Shown one piece after another: positions 8,945 to 17,912 of a DNA stretch of 64,000 nt. Source of the DNA: Phycisphaerales bacterium. Its GTDB lineage: Bacteria; Planctomycetota; Phycisphaerae; Tepidisphaerales; Tepidisphaeraceae. The notes below the pieces were generated by a model, which saw nothing but the letters and a program-made list of their open reading frames with translations, was not told where the DNA came from and ran no database searches. The translations under genes were made by a program, and so were the position numbers. The first letter of the stretch is position 1. Each line of letters begins with the position of its first letter. Location of the stretch: positions 1-64,000 of the forward strand of contig JADYZN010000061.1 of the NCBI GenBank assembly GCA_020853095.1. The letters run 5' to 3'.

Positions 8945-10750
8945 TTATTCCACGCTTCGGTCCGGGCGGCGGTTGTGGTCCCAGACTAAAAACGCCGACG
9001 CCGGGGTCCAGGTGTTCCCGGCCGAGGCGTAATCGCAGTATGGGTTGCTCGTCTCCACGCCGCCGGCAATTACGGGAATTTTCAGTGTCATCATGATGGC
9101 GTCCGGATGCGCGGCCGGAGAATAAGCCACGGCTTGAATTTGCCCCTCGCCGGTTGTTTTGATGTGAACCGGCTGATCCAGACCCAACAGGTCGATTCGC
9201 TTGTCCCTTGCAAGAAGCAAAGGCCCGAAGCGGGCGGCCTGGTGGGGCATGCCTGCCTGATCCCGTGCTTCGATCACGCGCGCGTTCATGCCGAAGGAGG
9301 CTTCAATCCGGTCCTCCGCGCTCCAGAGGCGATCAATCGCCAGATAGGTTCCGGGTAGTACGTTCTGGCAGGGCTTTCCATTGACACATACCTGGGCGCG
9401 GTCGCACCAGGCGGGGATTCTCAGGTTCAGGATAAATTGCCGGGGTCTTGCCGGCGCGACTTTGATCAAGACATCCCCCGAACGGGGATAATCGCTCTCC
9501 ATGGAGATCTCCAGACCGCCGCCGTCAGCAAGTGTGATATTCGCCTGGCACTGCCCGTAAAAATTAATGATCGGTCCCTGCTCGCCGCGGACGATGCACA
9601 TTTGCGGCCAGAGCATCATGATCCTTGGCCCGTTGGCGACGCAGCAGTTTTGATCCATTCCGCACTGGTTCTCTCCGGGCACTTGTGCGCCCGACAGCGG
9701 ATTGTGCCGCGTGAACCAGGAACCGTCCGGCTTCATGGAATGCAGGTAGGCATTGTAAAACGTCCGCTCAATTTCATCGGCCACGGCCGCATTACAGGTC
9801 AATTGCAGCACCAGCCAGCTCAATTTGATCCAGAGCATGGCGGTGCAGCTTTCCATCACCGTGGGCAGGTCTTCAAGTTGGCGCCGGCGGCCATGACACC
9901 AGCATTCCCTGGACGTGCCCGAGCCGGCGATCATGATTTCATCGTCGCGGATGGATTGCCAGGCGTTGCGGATGGCCGCCAGATACCGCGGCTCCCCGGT
10001 CTGCCGGTACAGATGGCCCAGGGCTTCATAGCATGCCATCATCTCATAGGCTTTTATTCCATTTTCGCGCGAGAACCAATTGTCGCCGTTCAAGATGGTG
10101 CTGATTCGATCCGCGACGGGAACATGCTCCAGGGCCTTGTCGATCAGGCGCGGACCGTCGAATTGGTTCCAATCCACCACGATGCTTTGGGCAAATTCAA
10201 GATAGCGATCCTCCCGCGTGTGCCGGTAAAGATCGACCAGCGGCTCGATGATGGTGCTGGAAGGCAGGCCCTGAAACAATCCGGTCTGGACGACGGAGGT
10301 TTTGTGCCGGTTCAACTCGTCAATCGTGTAATCGGCCAATCGGCGCGCTGCTTGCAGCGCCCGCTCGTCGTGTGATGACTGATGCCAGGACAGCAGGGCG
10401 GAAAGGGTATAGCGGCGGCCCCATATGTCCCAGATGCCCCAGTGACCCGGCCGCTGGCGGTTGGCGGTGATGAGTCCGCGCTCATCCTGCGTCTTGAGCA
10501 GCGCATCCAGGGCCTCCTCCAGCTTTTTCTTGATCGGCGGGTTTTGCGTGTAGTTCCATGCGTCAACCAGGGAGAGAAACCATTTACCCCAGAATTCCCC
10601 GCGCCACTGGCGGTCATCTTCCCGTTTGATAAACGGATCGACCAGCGGGGCGATATCCTGACGCATGATGCGGTTGGCGATGACAGCATCGATTCGCCCG
10701 CCCACGTAGCCTCGGAATTTAATTTGTCCCCATGGATATGGCTGTAACAT
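8945..10750 (-). CDS. GH127 (DUF1680) beta-L-arabinofuranosidase-like protein
   Basis: A ~601-residue protein of the GH127/DUF1680 family, whose characterised members remove terminal beta-L-arabinofuranose. It shows an (alpha/alpha)6 barrel with WGKWFLSLVDAW, a TGLFQGLPSS region, and the metal-binding cysteine motif QCGMDQNCCVANGPR; the family uses a Glu and clustered Cys residues around zinc. A beta-sandwich C-terminal part follows. The open frame extends to 10927 but would overlap the URO-D-like gene upstream and add non-family sequence. The ATG at 10750 (MLQPYPWGQIKF) matches where homologues begin, though no strong Shine-Dalgarno is seen. No signal peptide is visible. Confidence 0.82.
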   Translation of the reverse strand: MLQPYPWGQIKFRGYVGGRIDAVIANRIMRQDIAPLVDPFIKREDDRQWRGEFWGKWFLSLVDAWNYTQNPPIKKKLEEALDALLKTQDERGLITANRQRPGHWGIWDIWGRRYTLSALLSWHQSSHDERALQAARRLADYTIDELNRHKTSVVQTGLFQGLPSSTIIEPLVDLYRHTREDRYLEFAQSIVVDWNQFDGPRLIDKALEHVPVADRISTILNGDNWFSRENGIKAYEMMACYEALGHLYRQTGEPRYLAAIRNAWQSIRDDEIMIAGSGTSRECWCHGRRRQLEDLPTVMESCTAMLWIKLSWLVLQLTCNAAVADEIERTFYNAYLHSMKPDGSWFTRHNPLSGAQVPGENQCGMDQNCCVANGPRIMMLWPQMCIVRGEQGPIINFYGQCQANITLADGGGLEISMESDYPRSGDVLIKVAPARPRQFILNLRIPAWCDRAQVCVNGKPCQNVLPGTYLAIDRLWSAEDRIEASFGMNARVIEARDQAGMPHQAARFGPLLLARDKRIDLLGLDQPVHIKTTGEGQIQAVAYSPAAHPDAIMMTLKIPVIAGGVETSNPYCDYASAGNTWTPASAFLVWDHNRRPDRSVE

Positions 10751-10868
10751 TGATGAACTATGGTGTGTTGTAATCGGCGTGCGGCGTGAAAATCGTCCTG
10801 CCATCGGATAACGCGCTTCGCATATCCCATGAGGGGATCCCCGCTCCACAAGACTGACGAGGTTCGTT

Positions 10869-11936
10869 TCAATGTTTAGTGTCGTTGATCTCGTGGACGG
10901 TCTGATAAAGCGCCAGGACGTTTTCAACCGGCGTGACCGATTGCAGTTTGTGACAAGGAGCGCAGATCCAGCGGGCGTGGTGCTTGCTCATCACGTCATG
11001 AATCCACAGGACCTCGTTGCGCACATCTTCGGGTGTGCCGAAGGGAAGGGTATGCTGGTTGTCCACACCACCGTGGAAGATGACATGGCGGCCAAAATCC
11101 CGCGCCAATTCGGGCAGGGACATGCCGGGACATCGCCATTGCAGCGGATTGAGGATATCAATGCCCACAACGTCAATCAGATCGGGGATGAAGTCGCGGG
11201 CCGCGCCGTCGGTGTGATAGAAGACGTGAACGCCGTATTCCCGCGCCAGATCCGCCATTCGTTTCTGGTTGGGCAGGAAAAAGCGCCGGTAGGTTTCGAG
11301 GCTGAACAGCGGACCGTTCTGTCCTCCCAGGTCCTCGGCCATGTAAAGCAGGTCGATTTTTCCCTCCGCCGCCTGGAATATGCTGCGGTTGTACTCGTAG
11401 TGAAAATGAAACACCTGCTCCAGAATGCACTCGGCGATGGCATGGTTCTCAAGCAAATCCATAAATCCCTGCTCCATCCCGCGGAGCCGGTTGTAGAGCC
11501 AAAAAGGTTCGAACTCTCCGGCCCGGATCAATCTTTGGCCGTCGTCGTTGCGCAGAGATTCAACCATGGTGGTGTAATCGAAATCCTCGGCCCGCGGCCA
11601 GTCGTATTGTTCAATTTCACGGGTGGAGGTGAAATTGGCCAGCGGATGACCGTCGGCCTCCATGTAATGTCCCGTGCCGTAGTCGATCAGGGTCCGGTGC
11701 ACGCCCCAGTTATCCTCTCCGGGTTGGGTGTGGCGGATATGGATCTCTTCCGGATAGACGGTCCGCGGGCTGTCAATGTCCAGCGCCCGGCACAATGCCG
11801 CCTCATCCGTGCCGCCCACGTGCTTGTTCACCTTGTCGGTGATCTCCTGTGTTCCCCAGTAATCACTGGTCAGACGATCGACGGGATTGTTGTTAAACAG
11901 CGCGATCCAACGTTCTCGTGGGGTCATTGTGTTCAT
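10869..11936 (-). CDS. URO-D-fold (uroporphyrinogen decarboxylase family) protein, non-heme
   Basis: A 355-residue member of the URO-D superfamily with TPRERWIALFN at the N-terminus, YMAEDLGGQNGPL in the middle and FHGGVDNQHTLPFGTPEDV near the C-terminus. It is unlikely to be HemE: its neighbours are glycan-catabolism genes and a paralogue exists at 24588. In related families (MtaA, CmuA) this fold transfers methyl groups to or from corrinoids, so demethylation of a methylated sugar or aromatic is a possible role; this is inference. The start has an AGAGAGAAAG stretch before ATG. It is 19 bases after the ADP-ribosylglycohydrolase-like gene and probably co-transcribed with it. Confidence 0.75.
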   Translation of the reverse strand: MNTMTPRERWIALFNNNPVDRLTSDYWGTQEITDKVNKHVGGTDEAALCRALDIDSPRTVYPEEIHIRHTQPGEDNWGVHRTLIDYGTGHYMEADGHPLANFTSTREIEQYDWPRAEDFDYTTMVESLRNDDGQRLIRAGEFEPFWLYNRLRGMEQGFMDLLENHAIAECILEQVFHFHYEYNRSIFQAAEGKIDLLYMAEDLGGQNGPLFSLETYRRFFLPNQKRMADLAREYGVHVFYHTDGAARDFIPDLIDVVGIDILNPLQWRCPGMSLPELARDFGRHVIFHGGVDNQHTLPFGTPEDVRNEVLWIHDVMSKHHARWICAPCHKLQSVTPVENVLALYQTVHEINDTKH

Positions 11937-11955
11937 GGCTTTCTCTCTACGGTGC

Positions 11956-13428
11956 TTATTTAATGGTGTAGATGTCGTGGGTGAACCACTGCTGGGTGTC
12001 GGCTTTCCCCGCGCCGAAAACCCATTCCGCCCCCCCGGCCGCGGACCGCTTGACGGCGGCCGTCACCACGTGCGCCCCCTCGTCCAAATCCACATCCTTA
12101 TGCTGGGCGGCCAGCATGGAGACGCGATGCAGCGACGGAGAGACAATGCCGGTTTGGCGTTCAAACGCCGGGAGGCCGTCGATCCAGACCCGGCATGGCT
12201 GGGCGGTATTAAACATGATGCGAACCCGGTCGGCCTCGTCCGATCGCACCGTGAATTGCAGCAAAGCGACGTCATCCCTGAACGCGCCGGCAGGCAAACT
12301 GGCCATCGTGCCGCCAAAACGCACGTTCGACCAAGCGCTATCGGGCAACCGCGCGATGGTTTCGTGGTCGGCGGGCAGTTCATGGACGAAGGCAAGCCGC
12401 GCTGGAATGAACAGATCCTTGGGGTCAGTCGCCCCGCGGAGATCGGCCGGCGGCTGATGAGGCCCCATCTTTTGCCGCAAAGCCATCACCAAGTCCGTCA
12501 ATTCATCCAGTGTTTTTGGAGGATTGTTCAGATGGACGATTTCCCTGCTCAAAACCAGCCGATTGCCCAGGGGCGCGGCCCACTTATCCGGGATGCACGT
12601 GGGGTTGATGATCCCCATGAGCGCGCCCACGGTGGCGGCCGTGCAATCAGTGTCCCGCCCGCAGTTGTTGGCGATGCAGACCGCCCGTCCAAAGTCATCC
12701 GGCGCCAGAAGCCAGGCCATGATGGTGAACGCGATATTGGCCGTGACGTCGGTGAAATTCTCGTGATCGTACTGCTGGAGGATTCTCGATCTGATGCGCA
12801 GCCAATCGTTCGAGCCGTCGGACCACCAGCGGGTATTGCTCACCGCCTGATGAATCAGGCAACCGGATGGAATCTGCTCAAGCGCCCGATCCAGAAGTTT
12901 GTCCGGATCGGATTCCACAAACGCCATGCTCTGAAGCGCTGCCAGGAACATGGCCGACCAGACGCCTTCACCGGCGTGATCGACGCAGGCGTCCTCGTAG
13001 GCGTACGCGGCCGCCCGCTGCGGGTTGCCCGGCGCGAGGCACGCCCACAATTCGCTGCGAATGGCCGCCCCCATTCCGCCGGCAAACCAGTTGTCATAAG
13101 AACCCGTTTGCGGCGGTTGCAGGCCCAGGCGCATGTTCCGCTTGGCGACGGCGTACTCGTCAAAGGGAAATTCAACGTGCCGTTCCCATGCCCGCGCCAA
13201 TTCATGACGATCAACGCGCGGATCGGGCATGTCGCGCAGGATGCACGCCCAGACCACCTGCAGATCCAGGTCGTCGTTGGGGAGCATGGCCGTTGGAAGG
13301 GGCGTGTAAAACCACACATCCAGCGGTTCGATGGCTCCCTCAAAGGGCAGACCAAGCGTGCCGCCGACGCTCTTGCCCATCCAACAGGCGCTGATGCGGT
13401 CGCGGATTGAACAGTCCAGGGAGGTCAT
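11956..13428 (-). CDS. ADP-ribosylglycohydrolase-family protein
   Basis: A 490-residue all-alpha protein of the ARH/DraG fold. The di-magnesium site residues are seen in the N-terminal NDDLDLQ segment and the C-terminal NCGRDTDCTAATVGALMG segment, both hallmark motifs. Residues beyond ~350 form an extra beta-rich domain absent from minimal ARH proteins. The ATG at 13428 is chosen over the upstream start at 13509 because AGGAG lies 9 bases before it and the preceding residues are not family-like. Members hydrolyse ADP-ribose linkages, but planctomycete versions inside catabolic clusters may act on other N-glycosides. It sits between the URO-D-like and PhyH genes on the same strand. Confidence 0.82.
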   Translation of the reverse strand: MTSLDCSIRDRISACWMGKSVGGTLGLPFEGAIEPLDVWFYTPLPTAMLPNDDLDLQVVWACILRDMPDPRVDRHELARAWERHVEFPFDEYAVAKRNMRLGLQPPQTGSYDNWFAGGMGAAIRSELWACLAPGNPQRAAAYAYEDACVDHAGEGVWSAMFLAALQSMAFVESDPDKLLDRALEQIPSGCLIHQAVSNTRWWSDGSNDWLRIRSRILQQYDHENFTDVTANIAFTIMAWLLAPDDFGRAVCIANNCGRDTDCTAATVGALMGIINPTCIPDKWAAPLGNRLVLSREIVHLNNPPKTLDELTDLVMALRQKMGPHQPPADLRGATDPKDLFIPARLAFVHELPADHETIARLPDSAWSNVRFGGTMASLPAGAFRDDVALLQFTVRSDEADRVRIMFNTAQPCRVWIDGLPAFERQTGIVSPSLHRVSMLAAQHKDVDLDEGAHVVTAAVKRSAAGGAEWVFGAGKADTQQWFTHDIYTIK

Positions 13429-13480
13429 GTTGCCATTCTCCTGAGGCCCAAAAACAAGGCAATTCACTGGCACGATCGCC

Positions 13481-14248
13481 TCATTCACCCACGACAGGAA
13501 ACAATTCATCTTCCAGCACGGCGCCGGCTTTCAACCCGAGCGGATCCGTGACGACATGCTTGGCGCCGTTGTACGTCGTGCAGGCGTCAATGAAGATGAC
13601 CGCATGGGCCACGCGCGCCTGGTCGGTGCTGTTGGCGTTGGCCTGGTGGGGGCAGCGTCCGTGATGGAAGGTGCAATCCCCGGCCCGCACGGGCAACGTG
13701 ACGCGCGGGGCCCATTGCATTTCCGGGCACATGTCAAAGAGACTGTTGGCGTCGCCCAGGTTCTGCGGCGCCAAATCGTCGCGATGCTGAAATCCCGGAA
13801 TGAACGTCATGCACCCGCGCTCCGGCGGCACGTCGCACAGCGCGATCCAGATGGAGATCGGATGTGTCGAATTGGCGTGTGGCCAATAAGGCTGATCCTG
13901 GTGGAACTCCGTGGGCGTATTGTTGTGCGGCTTCTTGATGAGAATCTGGTCATGCCACAGCCGCAGCGGCACGCCGGCCAGTTTCCGGACGGCGGCGGTC
14001 ACGTTGGGGTGAAGCGTCAGACTTCGCATCACCGGATCACTTCGCCAGATGTTGACATGCTGGGTGAAGATATCACCCACCGTCAGACTCTTGTTGGCCG
14101 CGGCGGCCGCGACGGCGGCCTGGCGATATTTTTCCGCTTCTTCTTTGGAGATCATCCCGCTGACGCGGACAAATCCATCACGCCGATAGGCGTCAATCGT
14201 CTGTTGTGAAATATTGTTCGCTCCGCCTGATTGCGTTTGGGCCGCCAT
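13481..14248 (-). CDS. Phytanoyl-CoA dioxygenase (PhyH) family Fe(II)/2-oxoglutarate enzyme
   Basis: A 255-residue protein with the double-stranded beta-helix fold of PhyH oxygenases. The facial-triad start is FHQDQPYWPH (His-x-Asp), a distal His lies in HHGRCPHQANAN, and the ISIWIALCDVPPERGCM segment is typical of the family. The start at 14248 is supported by AAGGA eight bases upstream; the frame runs open to 14374 but through non-conserved residues. Such enzymes hydroxylate or oxidatively demethylate small organic substrates. It is first in a minus-strand block (PhyH, ARH, URO-D, GH127) and is divergent from an AraC-type regulator, which likely controls it. Confidence 0.85.
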   Translation of the reverse strand: MAAQTQSGGANNISQQTIDAYRRDGFVRVSGMISKEEAEKYRQAAVAAAAANKSLTVGDIFTQHVNIWRSDPVMRSLTLHPNVTAAVRKLAGVPLRLWHDQILIKKPHNNTPTEFHQDQPYWPHANSTHPISIWIALCDVPPERGCMTFIPGFQHRDDLAPQNLGDANSLFDMCPEMQWAPRVTLPVRAGDCTFHHGRCPHQANANSTDQARVAHAVIFIDACTTYNGAKHVVTDPLGLKAGAVLEDELFPVVGE

Positions 14249-14295
14249 GATGGTTCCTTTGGTTTGAACAAGTCTCTTCAACACCGGGAGAATTA

Positions 14296-14311
14296 TGTGC
14301 ATGGCAGCACA
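14296..14311. promoter_or_regulatory. Palindrome in the PhyH/AraC divergent intergenic region
   Basis: TGTGCATGGCAGCACA is a perfect inverted repeat (TGTGC, six bases, GCACA) lying between the divergent PhyH and AraC-type genes, 48 bases upstream of the PhyH start. It is a plausible operator for one of the two regulators nearby. Twelve bases of it (TGTGCATGGCAG) recur at the start codon of the GntR-type gene at 15332. Confidence 0.4.
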
Positions 14312-14388
14312 TGGGGTGTTAGCCCGGTATGCGCTTTTTAATAGCACAAAATTGACTTTTATATTTCCAAGCACTATTCGTGGTGTTC

Positions 14389-15282
14389 ATGGCGCGTTCA
14401 GCTCCCACCCACTATCGTCGCCGAGCGTTGTTCGCCTCCGATGATGCTCCGGTGATGATCCGTCAGGCCGACATCTCCGGCAACGACAACCCCCATGACC
14501 ATGACTATTATGAAATTCAAGTGATCGAGGGAGGTGTTGGAACGCATTGGACCATCCAAGGTTACTCGCCTCTTCGCAGGGGACAGGCATTCCTGCTGCG
14601 TCCGGGCGCCTGGCATGCCTACCGCGATTGCCGGAATCTGCGCGTTTTTGTGTGCGGCTTTGGTCAGGAGCTGATGGGCAGGGAACTGCGATGGGTCCAA
14701 GCCGATCCCCTGCTGAGCCCGCTCCTCGGCCCCGCGGCGGCCGGTCAGGGCGCCGGCGGGATCATCACCCTGCAACTTCCATCGACCGGCCTGACCTATT
14801 GCCGCCGCCAGTTCACCGCAATGCAAAAAGCCGAAGGCGTCGTGGCCCGCTCCGACCAGATCGCACGACTGCTGCTTATATTGGGCGAACTGGGCCGGGC
14901 CTCCGGACAGATCGCCCCTTCCGCTTCAATCCCCACGCCGCATCGCGCCGTCACGGAGGTGCTCCAAATCCTCGACCAATCTCCGGCCCAGCCTTGGACC
15001 TTGGAAGAATTGGCCAGTCGAGTCTGCCTAGAGCGCTCTTACCTGGTCCGTACCTTCAAGTCCCATACCGGCCTGCCCCCCATGGAATACCTGCGCCGCC
15101 AACGTGTTGAATGGGCCGCCTCCCTGCTCCTGAAAACCGACCTGCCCATCAATCAAGTTGGGCAAAAAGTAGGGTGGCCCGATCCCAACCATTTCGCACG
15201 TCAATTCCGTCTCCATTTCGGCCTCAGCGCAACGGAGTATCGGGTTCGCTTTTGCAGGATATTGAATCCGCCACCCAGTTGA
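14389..15282 (+). CDS. AraC-family transcriptional regulator
   Basis: A ~297-residue regulator with an N-terminal cupin-type sensor (GNDNPHDHDYYEIQ, then FLLRPGAWHAY) and a C-terminal pair of helix-turn-helix units. The first HTH is LEELASRVCLERSYLVRTFK and the second includes INQVGQKVGWPDPNHFARQF. The His-rich cupin motif suggests sugar or metal-dependent ligand sensing. The ATG at 14389 gives a natural N-terminus; two GTG codons lie 6 and 9 bases upstream. It is divergent from PhyH across 140 bases that hold a palindrome, so it probably activates the PhyH-ARH-URO-D-GH127 block. Confidence 0.9.
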   Translation: MARSAPTHYRRRALFASDDAPVMIRQADISGNDNPHDHDYYEIQVIEGGVGTHWTIQGYSPLRRGQAFLLRPGAWHAYRDCRNLRVFVCGFGQELMGRELRWVQADPLLSPLLGPAAAGQGAGGIITLQLPSTGLTYCRRQFTAMQKAEGVVARSDQIARLLLILGELGRASGQIAPSASIPTPHRAVTEVLQILDQSPAQPWTLEELASRVCLERSYLVRTFKSHTGLPPMEYLRRQRVEWAASLLLKTDLPINQVGQKVGWPDPNHFARQFRLHFGLSATEYRVRFCRILNPPPS

Positions 15283-15296
15283 TAAAAAAATTTTTC

Positions 15297-15324
15297 TTGA
15301 CAAGTTTGCATTGATTGTATACAG
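15297..15324 (+). promoter_or_regulatory. Promoter and likely operator of the GntR-type gene
   Basis: A perfect -35 box TTGACA (15297-15302) is followed after 15 bases by TATACA (15318-15323). The -10 region lies inside TTGTATACAG (15315-15324), nearly the TTGTATACAA palindrome typical of GntR/FadR-type operators. This arrangement suggests that the downstream regulator represses its own promoter. Confidence 0.5.
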
Positions 15325-15331
15325 TGTGTGC

Positions 15332-16102
15332 ATGGCAGTGTTGAGCAATCGTCATCGAGCCTATGCCCACATCCGCCGCAAGATGGCGGCCGGAGAGTTG
15401 ATGATGGGGTCGCACCTGTCTGAGGAGGCGTTGGCCAGGGAGATCGGAATCAGCCGCACGCCGGTGCGTGAAGCGCTCAATCGGTTGGGCACGCAGGGGT
15501 TTGTCGAGCATGTCCCCAATGTGGGCACATTCGTCAAAAAGTTCACGAGGCAGGAACTGTGGGAATTATTGGAGCTTCGTGAGCTGCTGGAGGGTTACGC
15601 GGCCGCGCGGGCCGCGGCACGCATGGGACCTGCGCAACTGGAGGAGTTGCAGATTTTGTGTGATCGGATGCGGCAGGTGTGCCATAAACTGCGCACCCAT
15701 AAGCAGGCGGATTTCCCACCGGAGGCGATCAAACGGTTCAATTTGGCCGACGAATCCTTTCACATGATTCTGTTACGCGCATCGGGGAACGCTCAGGTGG
15801 AGCGGCTGGTGGAGGATTACGGACTGATCACCAACCTCTGCCGTCGCACCTTCCCGATGCCCGCCACAATGCGGTTCAGCACATTGTTCTGGAGCTGGGC
15901 GGCACACGTGCGAATTCTTCGGGCGCTCCAAGCGCATGATGACGAGCGCGCCAGGCGATGGATGAGCGACCACATATCGCGCAGCAAGGCGACGATAATG
16001 AGGTATTTCGATGAAGTGGAGGAGCCTGCGGTGACGCGGGTCGACATGTCTGTGGCGCTGGGCGATGAAGCGTCGACCTCCCGCTGGGAGGCCGCGGATT
16101 GA
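15332..16102 (+). CDS. GntR-family regulator with FCD ligand-binding domain
   Basis: A 256-residue regulator. The winged-helix domain occupies residues ~8-75 with LSEEALAREIGISRTPVREAL as recognition region. The all-alpha FCD domain follows (LWELLELRELLEGYAAARAA, later DESFHMILL and WAAHVRILRAL), with Asp/His residues that usually bind a metal and a carboxylic acid or sugar acid. The ATG at 15332 is 8 bases after a GntR-like palindrome overlapping a strong promoter; no Shine-Dalgarno is visible. FCD regulators commonly control sugar-acid catabolism, which fits the lost enolase-superfamily gene and hydrolases nearby. Confidence 0.9.
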   Translation: MAVLSNRHRAYAHIRRKMAAGELMMGSHLSEEALAREIGISRTPVREALNRLGTQGFVEHVPNVGTFVKKFTRQELWELLELRELLEGYAAARAAARMGPAQLEELQILCDRMRQVCHKLRTHKQADFPPEAIKRFNLADESFHMILLRASGNAQVERLVEDYGLITNLCRRTFPMPATMRFSTLFWSWAAHVRILRALQAHDDERARRWMSDHISRSKATIMRYFDEVEEPAVTRVDMSVALGDEASTSRWEAAD

Positions 16103-16172
16103 GTAGACAGAATTCATAGCGGGGGCCGGTTCGCCCGCGATTCAAGTCCGATGGGCATTTTTGGAGACGCTC

Positions 16173-16970
16173 ATGAATGTTAAGCCTGTAACCGTAACGG
16201 AAATACCAGGCCGGACGAGGCCGACAGACGCCAGTCCAATGGCGTTCACGTTGGTGGAACTCCTTGTGGTCATCGGAATTATCGCCCTGTTGATCTCGAT
16301 ATTGCTGCCGGCATTAAACAAGGCCAGGGAGTAGGCCAAGAACGTGGCGTGCCTTTCCAACCTGAAGCAAATCGGCCTGGCGGCACATCTGTATGCACAG
16401 GACTATCAGAACTCTTTTGTATGTGCCATCACGGACTATCCCGTCACCCTGCTGTATCCCTATCTGCACGGCGGCGCTCCCAAGTACGCCTGGCCGCCCT
16501 ATCCCGGACCGATGATCAAAGTCATGATTTGTCCAAGCGACGTGACGATGGGCGGCAATACCGCCTATGGCGCGGGAGTTAATCCATTGGGGTGGCCCGA
16601 CATGACCGACCCCGATGATCTGGAAAAATACGGCGCTCGTTATGTCAGCTATAACGTGAACAACTCCCTTGGATGGAATGGCAACCAATACATCTGGTTC
16701 AAGCGCAACCAGGTTCGACAATCCGCCCACACCATCGAATTCGCGGATTATCCGTGGTGGAAAATCGGCTCCGTCGTCATCTCCATTCCCAACATGTACA
16801 ACCCGGCGGGGTACGACATCTGGGGCAATAATTTCGATACGTTGCGGCATCGGGGCATGGTCAACTGCCAGTTCGTGGATGGCCATGTTGAGAGCCTGAT
16901 GTATGACACACTCAAGACGGGCGGATCCAACGAAACCATGTGGTGGAGAAACCCGGATTCCGCATTCTAA
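16173..16970 (+). pseudogene. Type II pseudopilin-like H-X9-DG protein with in-frame amber stop
   Basis: The frame begins at ATG 16173 with GGAG upstream. It encodes a prepilin leader ([18 protein letters not shown]..., cleavage and N-methylation at Phe) and then NKARE followed by TAG at 16332-16334, after which the same frame continues with CLSNLKQIGLAAHLYAQDY to 16970. The C-terminal half has the HRGMVNCQFVDGHVE signature of Planctomycetota H-X9-DG pseudopilins. A CAG-to-TAG change would explain the stop. TAG ends other genes here (for example 20608-20610), so recoding is unlikely. A GTG at 16344 could restart translation but would lack the membrane anchor. Function of the family is unclear. 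Confidence 0.8.
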
Positions 16971-17035
16971 ATCAGTCATGACAAAGCATGGCCCGTCGCG
17001 TGGCGGTTCAACATATCCCTTTTTTGGAGGTCGTT

Positions 17036-17842
17036 ATGAATGCGAAGGTTCTGATTTGTTCGGTGGTCGGCGGAATGGCGCTGGCCGGGGCTGTTTCGAC
17101 CGTGCAGGCGGCGTGGATGGCTCCCAGCGGCGGCTGGCAAGTGAATTACGAGGCCAGCAGTGGCGTAACGCCGGATGATCCGTCGGTCGGTTTTACCAAT
17201 GTCGCTTACCAGCACAGTGATCCCAACAGCGGCTGGTATTCCGCGGTTGTCACGGATTCAATCACCAGCGAAAAGACGCTGCTTCTGGATAACAGCACCT
17301 CCGGCGGGCCGAATTACAAAATGACAAGCAGCCCCGGGGCGGGAACGTATGGGGACAAGGTCACTTTGGATTTTCGGTTTCGCCTGCCGGATTCAACTCT
17401 AACCACGGCCGGCTGGGGCTTTGCGGTCAACCGTCCCGGCGACGTCGGCAACACGACAACGCACTCGTTCGCCCTGAATTTTGGACTTGGATACGTCGAG
17501 GACAGCAACAGGACCGATCCGGGCAGACTTACAACTGTCGCGATTGGCACGGGCTGGCATGATGCACGCTTTTTGGTCGATGTGGCTGCCAATACGGGCA
17601 AGCTGTATCTCGACGGCAGTTCCACCGCCGCCGTCAGTATTTCCGGCACGGTCTACGGCGGCTTGTACAACTTCGTATGGTTCGGTGACGCCCAGAGCGA
17701 CGTGGTGTTGGGCAAGGCGGAGGTAAGCAACTTCCGTTGGACCAACAGCGAACTGGCCGCGGTGCCGGAACCGGTTTCGATGGGGCTGCTGGCCTTGGGT
17801 GGCTCGATGCTGCTGATGAGGCGTCGCCGTGGGACGGTCTGA
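17036..17842 (+). CDS. PEP-CTERM sorted exported protein (paralogue 1)
   Basis: A 268-residue secreted protein. It has a signal peptide ending near VQAA, then a ~210-residue beta-rich domain (LDFRFRLPDS, GWHDARFLVDVAANTGKLYLDG) resembling LamG/concanavalin-like folds. The C-terminus has a PEP-CTERM sorting signal: VPEP, a hydrophobic helix, and MRRRRGTV. Exosortase would cleave it and anchor it at the surface. The ATG at 17036 follows a GGAGG by 5 bases. It is closely related to the next gene and to the N-terminus of the one after, indicating tandem duplication. A GC-rich hairpin separates it from the next gene. Confidence 0.85.
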   Translation: MNAKVLICSVVGGMALAGAVSTVQAAWMAPSGGWQVNYEASSGVTPDDPSVGFTNVAYQHSDPNSGWYSAVVTDSITSEKTLLLDNSTSGGPNYKMTSSPGAGTYGDKVTLDFRFRLPDSTLTTAGWGFAVNRPGDVGNTTTHSFALNFGLGYVEDSNRTDPGRLTTVAIGTGWHDARFLVDVAANTGKLYLDGSSTAAVSISGTVYGGLYNFVWFGDAQSDVVLGKAEVSNFRWTNSELAAVPEPVSMGLLALGGSMLLMRRRRGTV

Positions 17843-17853
17843 TTCCTGGTCTC

Positions 17854-17880
17854 CCCTCCCCCCGGTCATCCGGGGGAGGG
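17854..17880 (+). terminator. Intergenic GC-rich hairpin between PEP-CTERM paralogues
   Basis: CCCTCCCCCCGG pairs with CCGGGGGAGGG around a TCAT loop with one bulged C. No U-tract follows, so it may be an mRNA-stabilising or attenuating element rather than a true terminator. A closely similar hairpin follows the second paralogue. Confidence 0.45.
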
Positions 17881-17912
17881 TTGCCAATAGTTTTCATTTC
17901 TGGAGGTTTGAT

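Noticed and set aside
16332-16334. Recoding of TAG as an amino acid in the pseudopilin gene
   Set aside because: Other genes here end in TAG and no unusual tRNA gene is seen, so a mutation is the simpler explanation.
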